Assembly (NCBI RefSeq): GCF_016801865.2
Contig: NC_068937.1
Location: forward strand, 74,064,813-74,128,812
Length of the DNA stretch: 64,000 nt
Direction of reading: 5' to 3'
From: Culex pipiens pallens
Taxonomy: Eukaryota; Arthropoda; Insecta; Diptera; Culicidae
The position numbers and the translations under genes are program-made. The notes under the pieces were generated by a model, which ran no database searches, was not told the origin of the DNA, and saw only the letters and a list, made by a program, of their open reading frames with translations. Of this stretch, positions 1-11,934 are shown piece after piece; within the stretch, counting starts at the first letter, position 1; each line of letters starts with the position of its first letter.

Positions 1-417
1 CTGTTCTTCTGGAGAAACGAAACGGCCTACTTTTCCCTACCAAAAATAACAGAATGGAAAATTAATACCTTTCAATAACAGTGCTGAAAAGTTCTACTTT
101 TCAGCACTGAAATGGGTGCTGAAAAGTTGAACTTTTCAACACTAGTATCGAAAAGTAACATTTTTCAATATTTATTTGTTTTGAACGATGAATTTACTAA
201 ACACATGAAAGTTTAACATAACATTCCATTAGAGAACCCGGATAAACGAAAACTATATCGATTGTGATGAGGAACTTAAAAAAACGTTATGAGATATGGT
301 TACCATTTGTAATAATGTTATTTGGCGGACCTCGATAACTATTTGTTAAATGGTTACCATACGTAATAGAGTTTTTTTTAATGTTCACAATGGTCAACAA
401 TTTTCTTGATAACTTTG
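1..417. other. AT-rich non-coding DNA with short hairpins
   Basis: I see no coding signal. At 81-107 and 115-143 there are back-to-back hairpins of the form GTGCTGAAAAGT...ACTTTTCAGCAC, followed by a decayed third one to about 170. These look like the repeated subterminal hairpins of a MITE, but I cannot place the ends of the element. Confidence 0.45.
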
Positions 418-700
418 AACAACTATTTGTGGATGTTTTCTGAAATGGTTATCATATAGAGAATTTGCAGCAAAGCTAAAAGACATCCCGGATGAACGAG
501 GATGATTTAGTGAACATAAAGAAACATCAAATTACTTTATGGGAAATAATAACGATTTGTCAAATTGTTGGTTTGAAAATATGGTGGTGATGTTTTCACA
601 AATAGTAGTATTTGCAAAATTGTTAATTTAAATTTTAAATGGTGCTAGAATTTGATCATATTCTTGAACATAAATTTATTATTTGTCAGATTCTCTTAAT
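418..700 (+). repeat. Dispersed AT-rich repeat, copy 1
   Basis: This segment recurs inverted at about 18,920-19,135. The shared blocks include the words around GATGAACGAGGATGATTTAG and a following AT-rich tract. Its first 40 bases also recur near 22,600-22,645. It is a decayed non-coding interspersed repeat of unknown class. No terminal repeats or target duplication could be defined. Confidence 0.55.
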
Positions 701-1059
701 TTTTTTTTTTTCGAAAAGAATAAGTTGATGTGTTTTTAAGGGAATTTGAAAAAAAAACTAGGAATTACATATGTTTAAGAACTTTTATTATCATTTATAT
801 ATATTTTTGCCTGCGTCCACTTGTTTGATGATGTATTTCCGAAACTGGAAGTCTGGAGCAACAGAATGTGTCAAATGCGCAGTTATCCAAAACATATAGA
901 TCTGCACGACCTCCTCACCAGAGGTGCTATGTGTCTGCCGAATCTAACTGCAAACCGCCCAGTTTAATGCAGTTACACATTCTGATAACCTTTGCATAAG
1001 CGTTAGCCGCTATCAGGGGGTTATGCTTACAGTTGCGCTAATGCTGCTAGTGCTGCTCG

Positions 1060-2080
1060 TGATACATACGACTTGGCAGAACTCCTGCCCATTCCATCGT
1101 CATCGTTCCGTTGGGCGAGCTTGCCACGGCACTACCGGAAGAGCTGTTGGTCCCAGTACTGCTTATTGATCACTGATCTGATTCTGGCTGGACAGGATTT
1201 GCTGAAGGTGTCCATCGAGTACCTACGTCTCGGCTTTCGGATTTGGTGGTTCCGCCTGGCCTGCTTCCACAGCAGCTGGTAAATCTCGTACGTCCAGATG
1301 TACTTGATGTTCTCGCTCGATTGTTATTATGCTGTTCATGTAAATTAAAGTGGGATGAAAGTTGGTTAAAGCTATGGTCTACCATCAGGAGATCAAATAG
1401 CTTTACCTCTCGATCCGCAAATCGTTCAGCCTTGCTGCACAGAGCCAACTTCTCGAAGATGATCGCCTGCCGCAGTGGTTTCTTGCCGGCCTTTCCCTCT
1501 CAGACGATGCATTTGTTCTGTTGTAGCAGTCGACCATGCTTCTCTTGTGGACATCGCAGTCCCACAGGTAATCTATTGCGAGCAGGTCGTTACCGTGCCG
1601 CAACATTAACGAGCCCATATATTCCGCCTTTTGCAGCTACCAAAATTCTTCCCGGATTACCACAGGCAAAGGCCTAAGCTGCAGCAGCACCAGAAATGCA
1701 CTACCGACCTTGATCAGGTGGTCCTTGCCGCAGGGAAATCTATAACGAGATGTTAGTGAACGCCATTTCCTACTTAATTTTTCTTTCTCACCACCAGTTT
1801 GACCAGGAATGCTGCTAGGGGAACTTGCACATTCACTCGTTCCGCTGGCCGCACAAGTCCTGAATGATATTTTCATGTAGCAGCTCCTGGGTATAGGTCT
1901 TGGCCACGTACCGAAGCGATCGCTCGTAATCGAAAACAGCAAAATCTTCTGTCTCGCTCCTTTGTAATGAACACCGCCCTCCGAAGCAACCAACGCCTGA
2001 CATTCCGGATCAAACTCCGGCTTGAACACTTTGCTCTACATTTTATCGTCCTGCTCGCGTTCTCTTGACATTTCTGCACA
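1060..2080 (-). pseudogene. Broken coding remnant, family not recognised
   Basis: Read on the minus strand, several short protein-like stretches follow one another in different frames: one with FDYERSLRYVAKTYTQELL near 1,890-1,930, one with KDHLIKVGSAFLVLLQL near 1,680-1,730, and one with IWTYEIYQLLWKQARRN near 1,200-1,280. Base composition is more GC-rich than the flanks, as expected for former exons. Each stretch ends at a stop or frame change, so no continuous product is possible as the sequence stands. The order of fragments suggests a single former gene on the minus strand with at least one intron. I do not recognise the family; plus-strand ORFs over the same bases look like shadows. Confidence 0.4.
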
Positions 2081-2282
2081 CGGTCCTGCGAACTCCCCTC
2101 GACGACGAAAGAATCCGGTGCAAACCGCAGTTCTATCGGTTGTCCAAGTTCCGATCACCGTAGTTACGATCTCGCTGCTGCTAGTGGTCAAGCGGGAATG
2201 CTCGGTCTCTGTCCAGGAACAAGGGTCCGCCGCGGGTCTGCGAGTGGCGCCTTCGGACGTCGAACATGGTCGTTCATGCTAA

Positions 2283-2888
2283 AATAAAAGAGTCTTGCAG
2301 TTGATACCCCTTTTTCCCCCTTTTCACTTTTTATTTACTTATTTTCGCCAAACCATTGGAGCCGGGAAAGCGATATAGAGGAGAAAAGCAACTCGCGACA
2401 AAATTTTGAGGCTAGGAATTTTGACAGGTATGAGTTTCATAAAGTATTCGCCTCTTTTTCTCTTCCACAAAAAAAAATGGGGACAATGTAGCTGTCAAAC
2501 TAGGCCAAAATGTTGAAGTCACTCACAAAATGAACTTTGAGTGATTTGAGTTCATTTCTGACGTCACGATTTTCTCCTCTATCTCCGTGCGCAAAACAAC
2601 TTTAATGGGCAAATGTCAATATAAAAGGCCGACCCTGCTCACGAGAAGGATAGACTCTTTGTTTACGATTCGGCATTGGCCCATTTACATTGTTTTGCTA
2701 GATTTGGATTAGTTCAAAACTTAATCACACAAAGATTTAATTTTTTAACCGTGCACAATTTCACCTAATTCTCTTAACCGTGTACCATTTGGTTTGATTT
2801 ATTTTTGTTTTGACGTTTTTTACGCTGCATCCTTTCATCGCGTCCGTGAATATTTTTTTGGTGCTTCGCTAGTGCACTGCAGTGAAAA
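2283..2888 (+). promoter_or_regulatory. Possible RNA pol II promoter with TATA box
   Basis: No ORF covers this stretch. A good TATA motif (TATAAAAGG) lies at about 2,619-2,627 and is followed about 30 bases on by a GC-richer tract, as in insect TATA promoters or LTR promoters. No plus-strand gene can be identified downstream, so the promoter call rests on the motif alone. Confidence 0.25.
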
Positions 2889-2904
2889 TTATAAAAAAAA
2901 ATGA

Positions 2905-3400
2905 TGCAATTTCTGGACGCGCAGTAAGATCTCGATTGCATCGGTAACATTTGCGTTCTGCTGCGGTTTCAGCGGATTCAACACGAAGACGGGGACCTTG
3001 TTAGCCTCTTCTAGAAAATCCTCCCGGACTAGAGGGAAGTGAATGCGGCGGCGGTTTGTGTACGTCATCACGATGGAGCAGGACCAGGACGGAGGGAAGG
3101 GCCATTCTGACGCCTGCAGCAGCAGGATGGTGATTGCAGTAATATGGTATGTTTTATATGCGAAATTATGTCATTCTCGAATTGCTTTTGTTTGATTGCT
3201 CTCCTCCTTTTTCTCAGGTCTTCCCGAGCCAGCGCCCAACGCTGGCCCAAGGTGAAGGTCGAGCTGAGGCAGCAGCAAACTCCGGATAGTTTGCCAACTC
3301 AGATCACCCAGACGAAAGTGAGAATTCGAACCAGTAAACGCCGAGGCAGTGCCGCTAAAGTTGGAGGGCAAGCATGACGCGAACAGATAGCAGATTTGAC
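2905..3400 (-). pseudogene. Coding remnant, possibly two exons, family not recognised
   Basis: The minus strand carries protein-like stretches: one with LAREDLRKRRRAIKQKQFEN near 3,180-3,230 and one with HFPLVREDFLEEANKVPVF near 2,975-3,040, separated by frame changes. An AT-rich stretch between them (about 3,140-3,180) could be a decayed short intron. The second motif loosely recalls the N-terminus of condensin Cap-D2, which has a remnant further on, but the similarity is too weak to assign. No intact start, frame or stop series is present. Confidence 0.35.
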
Positions 3401-3851
3401 AGCTCCAGGACACCAAGTGTAAACAGATTCCAGTAGGGAGCATGGACATCAAACACACCCAGTAGCTGCTACAGGAGGTGGGCGTGCAAGCCGGAGGTAG
3501 AACGATCCAGATGATCTGTGGTGAGGATCAGTCAGCTCGAAATGTGCTGCAGGTTGCTCACCGACAAGAACAGCTGACAAACGTCTCCTAATAACGGGGT
3601 GGGTTAAGTTGGTGAAGGCGGCGAGTACCCTCTGAGAAATGTAACGCTCCGATCAGTCTGATGGTTGAATAAAATCAGGCTTACAAGTTCCGATCGGGGC
3701 GTTAAATTTCTCAGCGGATAGTAGCATCGAACCCAAAGTTACGAACAGCATTTGTTTATCGAAGGCGCCAACCGCAAGTGACTTTGCATCAGCTGATGAC
3801 AGCATTGAAAGCATAAACAAGTTAACCTAAATTCCTTGTTTCAAGGATAGA
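3401..3851. other. Intergenic DNA, nothing recognised
   Basis: No ORF, repeat or RNA gene is apparent. Two partly complementary segments at about 3,625-3,660 and 3,685-3,715 (CTGAGAAATGTAACGC versus GCGTTAAATTTCTCAG) form a short inverted repeat that may be a decayed small MITE. Confidence 0.3.
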
Positions 3852-4095
3852 TAGGGGAACAGCATCTAATTCCAGCGTGCCTCTAATGTTGGCAGGTCAG
3901 AACTTTGACATTCAATTAAAGCTAATTAAAAGCGTTTTCAACTGAAATGGAGTGATAAATAGCTCAATAAGAAGTGAGTTAGCCAGTTTCTATCAAAAGT
4001 TTTGCAAAATTAGTTGTTTAAATAGTGAAAATCAGCAAATTGGATGGAGTTAGGAGCGAGTGCTTAACCTGCCAAACATACGAGAATTTACCCTA
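3852..4095. mobile_element. 244-bp MITE with TA target site, copy 1
   Basis: The termini are TAGGGGAA on the left and TTACCCTA on the right, and a second, inverted copy of the whole 244 bp lies at 40,566-40,809. The matching ends of the two copies define the element. A TA dinucleotide at both edges fits Tc1/mariner-type insertion. It is non-coding and non-autonomous; the transposase source is not in the window. Confidence 0.75.
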
Positions 4096-4253
4096 CTTAG
4101 TGTTTTTGTTTTTCTTTTCAGATTCTACTAGAAATGATCTAACGTAGCCAGAGATTTGCCATAGAAAATTAAAAATGTATATATTGCAAAATAATAAAAA
4201 AGCTTTTATGAAAATGAAGTTATTTGGTCATGCAATATTAAAATTCGAAATTC

Positions 4254-4832
4254 CCTTGAAATCCCAATAAGAATTATTTGACTTGAATGCATTTCAAATT
4301 GTATCAACTTTTTCAGAAATCGTAATTTACCATGAAAAACTGCTAAAATAACTATTTAAAACCATTAAAATACCATTTGAGAAATGGTGAAATCCCTAAA
4401 ATATATACGCAAAAATGAACTTTCAAAAAGCATTTGATGAAGCTTCGCTAGAAGAAAAAATCAAATAGTGAATATTGCTAACAACATATATGGGGAATAG
4501 TTCACTATTTGAGAGACGGTGAGGAATTAAAAAAACGCCAAATTGTATACCCACTATTTGGTAAATCATTTTTTTAATTCCTCACCGTCTCTCAAATAGT
4601 GAACTATTCCCCATATATGTTGTTAGCAATATTCACTATTTGATTTTTTCCTCTAGCGACACTATGTCAAATGTTTTTTGAAAGTTCATTTTTGCGTATA
4701 AATTTTAGGGATTTCACCATTTCTCAAATATTATTTTTATGGTTTTAAATAGTTATTTGAGTGATTTTTCATGGCGCGTTACATTTTGGGAAATAGTTGT
4801 AACAACTCGAATTAACATCAATTTTTCAAGGG
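4254..4832. repeat. Fold-back element, about 580 bp
   Basis: The two halves are inverted copies of each other with a short spacer near 4,535-4,573. The best-matched core is GTTCACTATTTGAGAGACGG at 4,499 onward against its complement ending near 4,604; matching continues outward with indels to about 4,254 and 4,832. There is no ORF. It could be a MITE made of arms only, but the outer ends are too decayed to read a TSD. Confidence 0.7.
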
Positions 4833-4859
4833 TTTTCGGGTTTTTTTTTTAGCAAAAAA

Positions 4860-5006
4860 CAGTAGTTTTTTTTTTAAATTTATTTTGTCATTTTAGTAGT
4901 ACAATGATCGAATAATCCTAAGCTAAAAAAGGGAGTTCCTTTTAACAGGTGTTTAATTCAGGGAAGAAGAGGTATTGCGTGTGTCTAAATTCAGGTTTGG
5001 CTTGTT
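4860..5006. other. Short AT-rich spacer
   Basis: AT-rich DNA between the 4.25-kb fold-back and E1. Nothing recognised. Confidence 0.3.
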
Positions 5007-5249
5007 AAAAAAGGTGCAGGTGGTTATGTTCTACATGACCAATAGGACAAAGAACTTTGTACAAAACTCCTAAAAAATATTCTATTTTATTTTATATTTT
5101 TAAAACATTGCCTATGTATTTAATCCTAAATAATTTATTCCTATAAAATGTTTTCAATCTTTGGCACCTCTGTGGAAATAAATTGCCAAAACAAGTATGA
5201 TTCGGAAAATGTCCAATCAAAATGATAATTTTCATGTCCAGTATCAAAA

Positions 5250-6745
5250 ACCATGAATTTTGGTACCCATATTGCCCCAAGTCGAATAGTTCGATTAATG
5301 TCCCCCCGGTAGAACCTTCCCGAGGGCAATTGCCACTCCGGGTGTGGCCAATCCGGTCAAAATGGCCATTTTCATTACCAGTTTCAAAAATCATGAATTT
5401 TGATACCCATATTGCCCCAAGTCATATGGTACGATTAATGTCCCCCCGGTAGAACCTTCCCGAGGGCACTGGCCACTCCGGGTGTGGCCAATCCGGTCAA
5501 AATAGCCATTTTCATTGCCAGTTTAAAAAACCATGAATTTTGATACCCATATTGCCCCAAGTCGTATGGTTCGATTAATGTCCCCACGGTAGAACCTTCC
5601 CGAGGGCACTGGCCACTCCGGGTATGGCCAATCCAGTCAAAATGGCCATTTTCATTACCAGTTTAAAAAACCATGAATTTTGATACCCATATTGCCCCAA
5701 GTCGTATGGTTCGATTAATGTCCCCCGGTAGAACCTTCCCGAGGGCACTGGCCACTCCGGGTGTGGCCAATCCAATCAAAATGCCCATTTCCATTACCAG
5801 TTTAAAAAACCATGAATTTTGATACCCATATTGGCCCAAGTCGTATGGTTCGATTAATGTCCCCCTGGTAGAACCTTCCCGAGGGCACTGGCCACTCCGG
5901 GTGTGGCCAATCCTGCCAAAATGGCCATTTTCATTACCAGTTTCAAAAATCATGAATTTTGATACCCATATTGCCCCAAGTCGTATGGTTCGATTCATGT
6001 ACTTCCGGTAGAACCTTCCCGAGGGCACTGGCCACTCCGGGTGTGGCCAATCCGGTCAAAATGGCCATTTTCATTACCAGTTTAAAAAACCATGAATTTT
6101 GATACCCATATTGGCCCAAGTCGTATGGTTCGATTAATGTCCCCCCGGTAGAACCTTCCCGAGGGCACTGGCCACTTCGGGTGTGGCCAATCCGGTCAAA
6201 ATGGCCATTTTCATTACCAGTTTAAAAAACCATGAATTTTGATACCCATATTGGCCCAAGTCGTATGGTTCGATTAATGTCCCCCCGGTAGAACCTTCCC
6301 GAGGGCACTGGCCACTCCGGGTGTGGCCAATCCGGTCAAAATGGCCATTTTCATTACCAGTTTCAAAAAACATGAATTTTGATACCCATATTGCCCCAAG
6401 TCGTATGGTTCGATTAATGTCCCCCGGTAGAACCTTCCCGAGGGCAATTGCCACTCCGGGTGTGGCCAATCCAGTCAAAATGCCCATTTTCATTATCAGT
6501 TTCAAAAACCATGAATTTTGATACCCATATTGCCCCAAGTTGTATGGTTCGATTAATGTCCCCCCGGTAGAACCTTCCCGAGGGCACTGGCCACTCCGGG
6601 TGTTGCCAATCCAGTCAAAATGGCCATTTTCATTATCAGTTTCAAAAACCATGAATTTTGATACCTATATTGCCCCAAGTCGTATGGTTCGATTAATGTC
6701 CCCCCGGTAGAACCTTCCCCAGGGCACTGGCCACTCCGGGTGTGG
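5250..6745 (+). repeat. Tandem array, 139-140-bp unit, about 11 copies
   Basis: The word ATGAATTTTG recurs at 5,253, 5,393, 5,533, 5,673 and 5,812 and onward, giving a 139-140-bp period. Units share a GGTAGAACCTTCCCGAGGGC block and a CCACTCCGGGTGTGGCCAAT block. The period is not a multiple of three, so any frame breaks after a few units. Confidence 0.9.
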
Positions 6746-7315
6746 CCAATATCCTATAAATGTGGTCCCAAGCCCATTGCCCCAAATCATTCTGGTCCGG
6801 TGACTGTCCTTGCAATCTTCATAAGAACAGAATTCCTCCCAATTTAGTGCACAAACTGTGTCTTTCAATGTGTGCGTGTGTGTGTGTGTGTGAGCAATAA
6901 AATTACCACCGTGGATCCGCTTTTGTCGAAACCTGGTAAGGTACTGAATTTTTCTGAGGCTATCTGTTAGCTTAAATAGTTCGCATGAAATGTGGCAACA
7001 GTGGTGCAACATTCTCGCGTGACAGTTCCACGTAAACAGGAGAGGAGGCAAAATTTGCACCATGTTGCCACATTTCATGCGAACTATTTAAGCTAACAGA
7101 TGGCCTCAGAAAAATTCAGTACCTTACGAGGTTTCGACAAAAGCGGATCCACGGTGGTAATTTTGTTGCTCACACACACACACGCACACATTGAAAGACA
7201 CAGTTTGTGCACTAAATTGGGAGGAATTCTGTTCTTATGAAGATTGCAAGGACGGTCACCGGACCAGAATGATTTGGGGCAATGGGCTTGGGACCACATT
7301 TATAGGATATTGGCC
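6746..7315. repeat. Central palindrome of E1
   Basis: Two inverted copies of a 260-bp module flank a spacer at 7,000-7,063. Each module holds a (TG)n/(CA)n tract (6,875-6,893 and 7,171-7,191) directly followed by GAGCAATAAAATT, which contains a canonical AATAAA, and a GCTTAAATAGTTCGCATG block nearest the axis. The same module occurs twice in E2 and, diverged, in E3. Confidence 0.85.
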
Positions 7316-8068
7316 ACACCCGGAGTGGCCAGTGCCCTGGGGAAGGTTCTACCGGGGGGACATTAATCGAATCATACGACTTGGGGCAATATGGGTATCA
7401 AAATTCATGGTTTTTTAAACTGGTAATGGAAATGGGCATTTTGACCGGATTGGCCACACCCGGAGCGGCCAGTGCCCTCGGGAAGGTTCTACCGTGGGGA
7501 CATTAATCGAACCATACGACTTGGGGCAATATGGGTATCAAAATTCATGGTTTTTGAAACTGGTAATGAAAATGGCCATTTTAACCGGATTGGCCACACC
7601 CGGAGTGGCCAGTGCCCTCGGGAAGGTTCTACCGGGGGGACATTAATCGAACCATACGACTTAGGGCGATATGGGTATCAAAATTCATGGTTTGGCCACT
7701 ACGGGTGTGGCCAATCCGGGTGTGGCCAATCCGGTCAAAATGGCCATTTTCATTACAAGTTTCAAAAACCATGAATTTTGATATCTATATTGCCCCAAGT
7801 CGTATGGTTCGATTAATGTCCCCCCGGTAGAACCTTCCCCAGGGCAATTGCCACTCCGGGTGTGGCCAATCCGGTCAAAATGACCATTTTCATTACAAGT
7901 TTAAAAAACCATGAATTTTGATACCCATATTGCCCCAAGTCGTATGGTTCGATTAATGTCCCCACGGTAGAACCTTCCCGAGGGCACTGGCCACTCCGGG
8001 TGTGGCCAATCCGGTCAAAATGCCCATTTCCATTACCAGTTTAAAAAACCATGAATTTTGATACCCAT

Positions 8069-8980
8069 TGTAACTTACGGTTCAGCCGAGACCTTCCTCA
8101 GTACAGGGACTCTACAAAAACACCTCAAGGTCGGCACGCTTATCCACACTAACTTTGACGGATACAGGAAAACGCTTAAGCTACTAAACGAAACACCACA
8201 TTTATTCAACTTTTGTGCACACTTTATTCTCCCACTTTTCTCCTACTAACTTTCCTCCTTCTCCTAACCTCAAAACTGTCCCACTTTCTTATTCTATCTG
8301 ACCTTTTCTTCTGCTTCTTGGGGCCCCACCAGCTCGGCCTCGTCACCTCTGCTCCATCCACCAGCTTCGGCCGCGGTCTTGGATCTGCATCCTGGTGCTT
8401 GGTAGCGGTTCTCGTCGCGCGCTGGGTGGACCCATCCGGTTGTCCTGGGCTCTCCCGATGTGTTGACGGATCGGGACTTCGGCCGGTGTTGGCAATTGGC
8501 CGGAACATTGCCCGTAGTCGAGCGCCAGGACGTCGGACATTCCAGCGGGTTGTTGGGGTTCCACTGGTCATCTCCGGGGCATCCGGGATGAACCTTAAAC
8601 AAAGGTTGAGGGGTCCTGCTATCCGACTGACTCAGGCACTGTCAGTCTGTTCGGTTACGGGTCTTCCGGGCAAATAGCCCGAATCCCGGTTCTTGCCTTT
8701 GCAAGTCATCTCCGATATTGCCGCCTACCAGGCACCTGTCATCCGCTGCTACCAATCGGTTACCAACGCCTGTAGTCTCGTTCTAGTGGGGAAGCAATCG
8801 TGGGGGTATGGAACTGGCTGCGTACTGCTAGGGTGTCTTGGCTTTTGTTTGCCCTAGCCAGTGGGAGTAGTGAAGCTCCGCCCAATAACTTAAGCATTTT
8901 CCTGCATTTTAGCACATATATTTAACGCGAAACAAACAGAGCCACAGTAACGATTGGGTCAGGAACTGCCATCGGTTACA
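8069..8980. mobile_element. Solo LTR with 4-bp TSD, inserted in E2
   Basis: A 912-bp segment begins TGTAAC and ends GTTACA, perfect short inverted LTR termini, and is flanked by CCAT on both sides (8,065-8,068 and 8,981-8,984). Removing it restores a normal E2 unit (GATACCCATATTGCCCC). It is GC-rich compared with its surroundings. Open frames inside (such as 8,213-8,677 on plus and 8,224-8,571 on minus) resemble no protein known to me. It is best read as the scar of an LTR retrotransposon removed by LTR-LTR recombination. A 4-bp duplication fits Ty3/gypsy-like elements, but the family is not proven. Confidence 0.85.
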
Positions 8981-9340
8981 CCATATTGCCCCAAGTCGAA
9001 TAGTTCGAATAATGTCCCCCCGGTAGAACCTTCCCGAGGGCACTGTCCACTCCGGGTGTGGCCAATCCGGTCAAAATGCCCATTTTCATTACAAGTTTAA
9101 AAAACCATGAATTTTGATACCCATATTGCCCCAAGTCGAATAGTTCGAATAATGTCCCCCAGGTAGAACCTTCCCGAGGGCACTGGCCACTCCGGGTGTG
9201 GCCAATCCTGTCAAAATGCCCATTTTCATTACCAGTTTCAATAACTATGAATTTTGATACCTATTTTGGCCCAAGTCGTATGGTTCGATTAATGTCCCCC
9301 CGGTAGAACCTTCCCCAGGGCACTGGCCACTCCGGGTGTG

Positions 9341-9914
9341 GCCAATATCCTATAAATGTGGTCCCAAGCCCATTGGCCCAATTCATTCTGGTCCGGTGAC
9401 CGTCCTTACAATCTTCATAAGAACAGAATTCCTCCCAATTTAGTGCACAAACTGTGTCTTTCAATGCGTGTGTGTGTGTGTGTGTGAGCAATAAAATTAC
9501 CACCGTGGATCCGCTTTTGTCGAAACCTCGTAAGGTACTGAATTTTTCTGAGGCCATCTGTTAGCTTAAATAGTTCGCATGAAATGTGGCAACAGTGGTG
9601 CAACATTCTCGCGTGACAGTTCCACGTAAACAGGAGAGGAGGCAAAATTTTGCACCATGTTGCCACATTTCATGCGAACTATTTAAGCTAACAGATGGCC
9701 TCAGAAAAATTCAGTACCTTACGAGGTTTCGACAAAAGCGGATCCACGGTGGTAATTTTATTGCTCACACACACACACACACACACACGCATTGAAAGAC
9801 ACAGTTTGTGCACTAAATTGGGAGGAATTCTGTTCTTATGAAGATTGCAAGGACAGTCACCGGACCAGAATGATTTGGGGCAATAGGCTTGGGACCACAT
9901 TTATAGGATATTGG
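9341..9914. repeat. Central palindrome of E2
   Basis: Near-identical to the central palindrome of E1. The (TG)n tract is at about 9,464-9,486 and its inverted partner (AC)n at about 9,767-9,788, each next to AATAAA (or its complement). The axis is at about 9,626. Confidence 0.85.
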
Positions 9915-11690
9915 CCACACCCGGAGTGGCCAGTGCCCTGGGGAAGGTTCTACCGGGGGGACATTAATCGAACCATACGACTTGGGGCAATATGGGTATC
10001 AAAATTCATGGTTTTTTAAACTGGTAATGAAAATGGCCATTTTGACCAGATTGGCCACACCCGGAGTGGCCAGTGCCCTCGGGAAGGTTCTACCGTGGGG
10101 ACATTAATCGAACCATACGACTTGGGGCAATATGGGTATCAAAATTCATGGTTTTTTAAACTGGTAATGAAAATGGCCATTTTGACCGGATTGGCCACAC
10201 CCGGAGTGGCCAGTGCCCTCGGGAAGGTTCTACCGGGGGGACATTAATCGAACCATACAACTTGGGGCAATATGGGTATCAAAATTCATGGTTTTTGAAA
10301 CTGATAATGAAAATGGGCATTTTGACTGGATTGGCCACACCCGGAGTGGCAATTGCCCTGGGGAAGGTTCTACCGGGGGACATTAATCGAACCATACGAC
10401 TTGGGGCAATATGGGTATCAAAATTCATGGTTTTTTAAACTGGTAATGAAAATGGCCATTTTGACCGGATTGGCCACACCCGGAGTGGCCAGTGCCCTCG
10501 GGAAGGTTCTACCGGGGGGACATTAATCGTACCATACGACTTGGGGCAATATGGGTATCAAAATTCATGGTTTTTTAAACTGGTAATGAAAATGGCCATT
10601 TTGACCGGATTGGCCACACCCGGAGTGGCCAGTGCCCTCGGGAAGGTTCTACCGTGGGGACATTAATCGAACCATACGACTTGTGGCAATATGGGTATCA
10701 AAATTCATGATTTTTTAAACTGGTAATGAAAATGGCCATTTTGACCGGATTGGCCACACCCCGAGTGGCCAGTGCCCTCGGGAAGGTTCTACCGGGGGGA
10801 CATTAATCGTACCATACGACTTGGGGCAATATGGGTATCAAAATTCATGGTTTTTTAAACTGGTAATGAAAATGGCCATTTTGACTGGATTGGCCACACC
10901 CGGAGTGGCCAGTGCCCTCGGGAAAGTTCTACCGTGGGGACAGTAATCGAACCATACGACTTGGGGCAATATGGGTATCAAAATTCATGGTTTTTTAAAC
11001 TGGTAATGAAAATGGCCATTTTGACCAGATTGGCCACACCCGGAGTGGCCAGTGCCCTCGGGAAGGTTCTACCGTGGGGACATTTATCGAACTATTCGAC
11101 GTGGGGCAATATGGGTACCAAAATTCATGGTTTTTTAAACTGGTAATGAAAATGGCCATTTTGACTGGATTGGCCACACCCGGAGTGGCCAGTGCCCTCG
11201 GGAAGGTTCTACCGGGGGGACATTAAGCGTACCATACGACTTGGGGCAATATGGGTATCAAAATTCATGATTTTTGAAACTGGTAATGAAAATGGCCATT
11301 TTGACCGGATTGGCCACACCCGGAGTGGCAATTGCCCTCGGGAAGGTTCTACCGGGGGACATTAATCGAACTATTCGACTTGGGGCAATATGGGTACCAA
11401 AATTCATGGTTTTTTTTAAACTGGTAATGAAAATGGCCATTTTGACTGGATTGGCCACACCCGGAGTGGCCAGTGCCCTCGGGAAGGTTCTACCGGGGGG
11501 ACATTAATCGTACCATACGACTTGGGGCAATATGGGTATCAAAATTCATGATTTTTGAAACTGGTAATGAAAATGGCCATTTTGACCGGATTGGCCACAC
11601 CCGGAGTGGCAATTGCCCTCGGGAAGGTTCTACCGGGGGGACATTAATCGAACTATTCGACTTGGGGCAATATGGGTACCAAAATTAATG
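9915..11690 (-). repeat. Tandem array, 139-140-bp unit, about 13 copies, inverse orientation
   Basis: The same unit as at 5,250-6,745, read on the minus strand, with a regular TTGGCCACACCCGGAGTGGC block. Single-base length changes shift the frame between units. Confidence 0.9.
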
Positions 11691-11934
11691 GTTTTTGATA
11701 CTGGACATGAAAATTACCATTTTGATTGGACATTTTCCGAACCATACTTGTTTTGGCAATTTATTTCCACAGAGGTGCCAAAGATTGAAAACATTTTATA
11801 GCAATAAATTATTTAGGATTAAATACATAGGCAATGTTTTAAAAATATAAAATAAAATAGAATATTTTTTAGGAATTTTGTACAAAGTTCTCTGTCATAT
11901 TGGTCATGTAGAACATAACCACCTGCACCTTTTT

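Larger units (their letters stand above)
5007..7692. mobile_element. Fold-back element E1 with satellite-like arms
   Basis: E1 is an inverted repeat. From the left it has a terminal segment of about 240 bp, about 11 tandem copies of a 139-140-bp unit, a 260-bp subterminal module, a 63-bp spacer, then the module and array again in inverse orientation. The axis is near 7,032. The left terminal segment matches, inverted, the right end of E2 at 11,690-11,934. E1's own right terminus is missing: its right arm stops mid-array at about 7,692, where units switch orientation. There is no transposase ORF, so the element is non-autonomous. Open frames inside the array follow the repeat unit and are not genes. 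Confidence 0.8.
7693..11934. mobile_element. Fold-back element E2, second member of a fused pair
   Basis: E2 repeats the plan of E1: forward units (7,693-9,340, interrupted by a solo LTR), the subterminal module, an axis near 9,626, then about 13 inverse units and a terminal segment ending near 11,934 that matches the left end of E1. It lacks a left terminus, just as E1 lacks a right one, so the pair looks like two copies fused through their arrays. No TSD could be read at the outer ends (5,007 and 11,934). Confidence 0.75.

Noticed and set aside
2905..3060. N-terminus of Cap-D2
   Set aside because: The resemblance rests on about ten residues, it lies 13 kb from the Cap-D2 remnant, and it is downstream of it in minus-strand order.
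8213..8677. Protein genes inside the solo LTR
   Set aside because: The segment has exact LTR ends and a TSD. The frames show no domain and overlap on both strands.
5092..11801. Many 60-170-codon ORFs in the E1/E2 arrays
   Set aside because: They are the same repeat unit read until the frame shifts, and occur on both strands.
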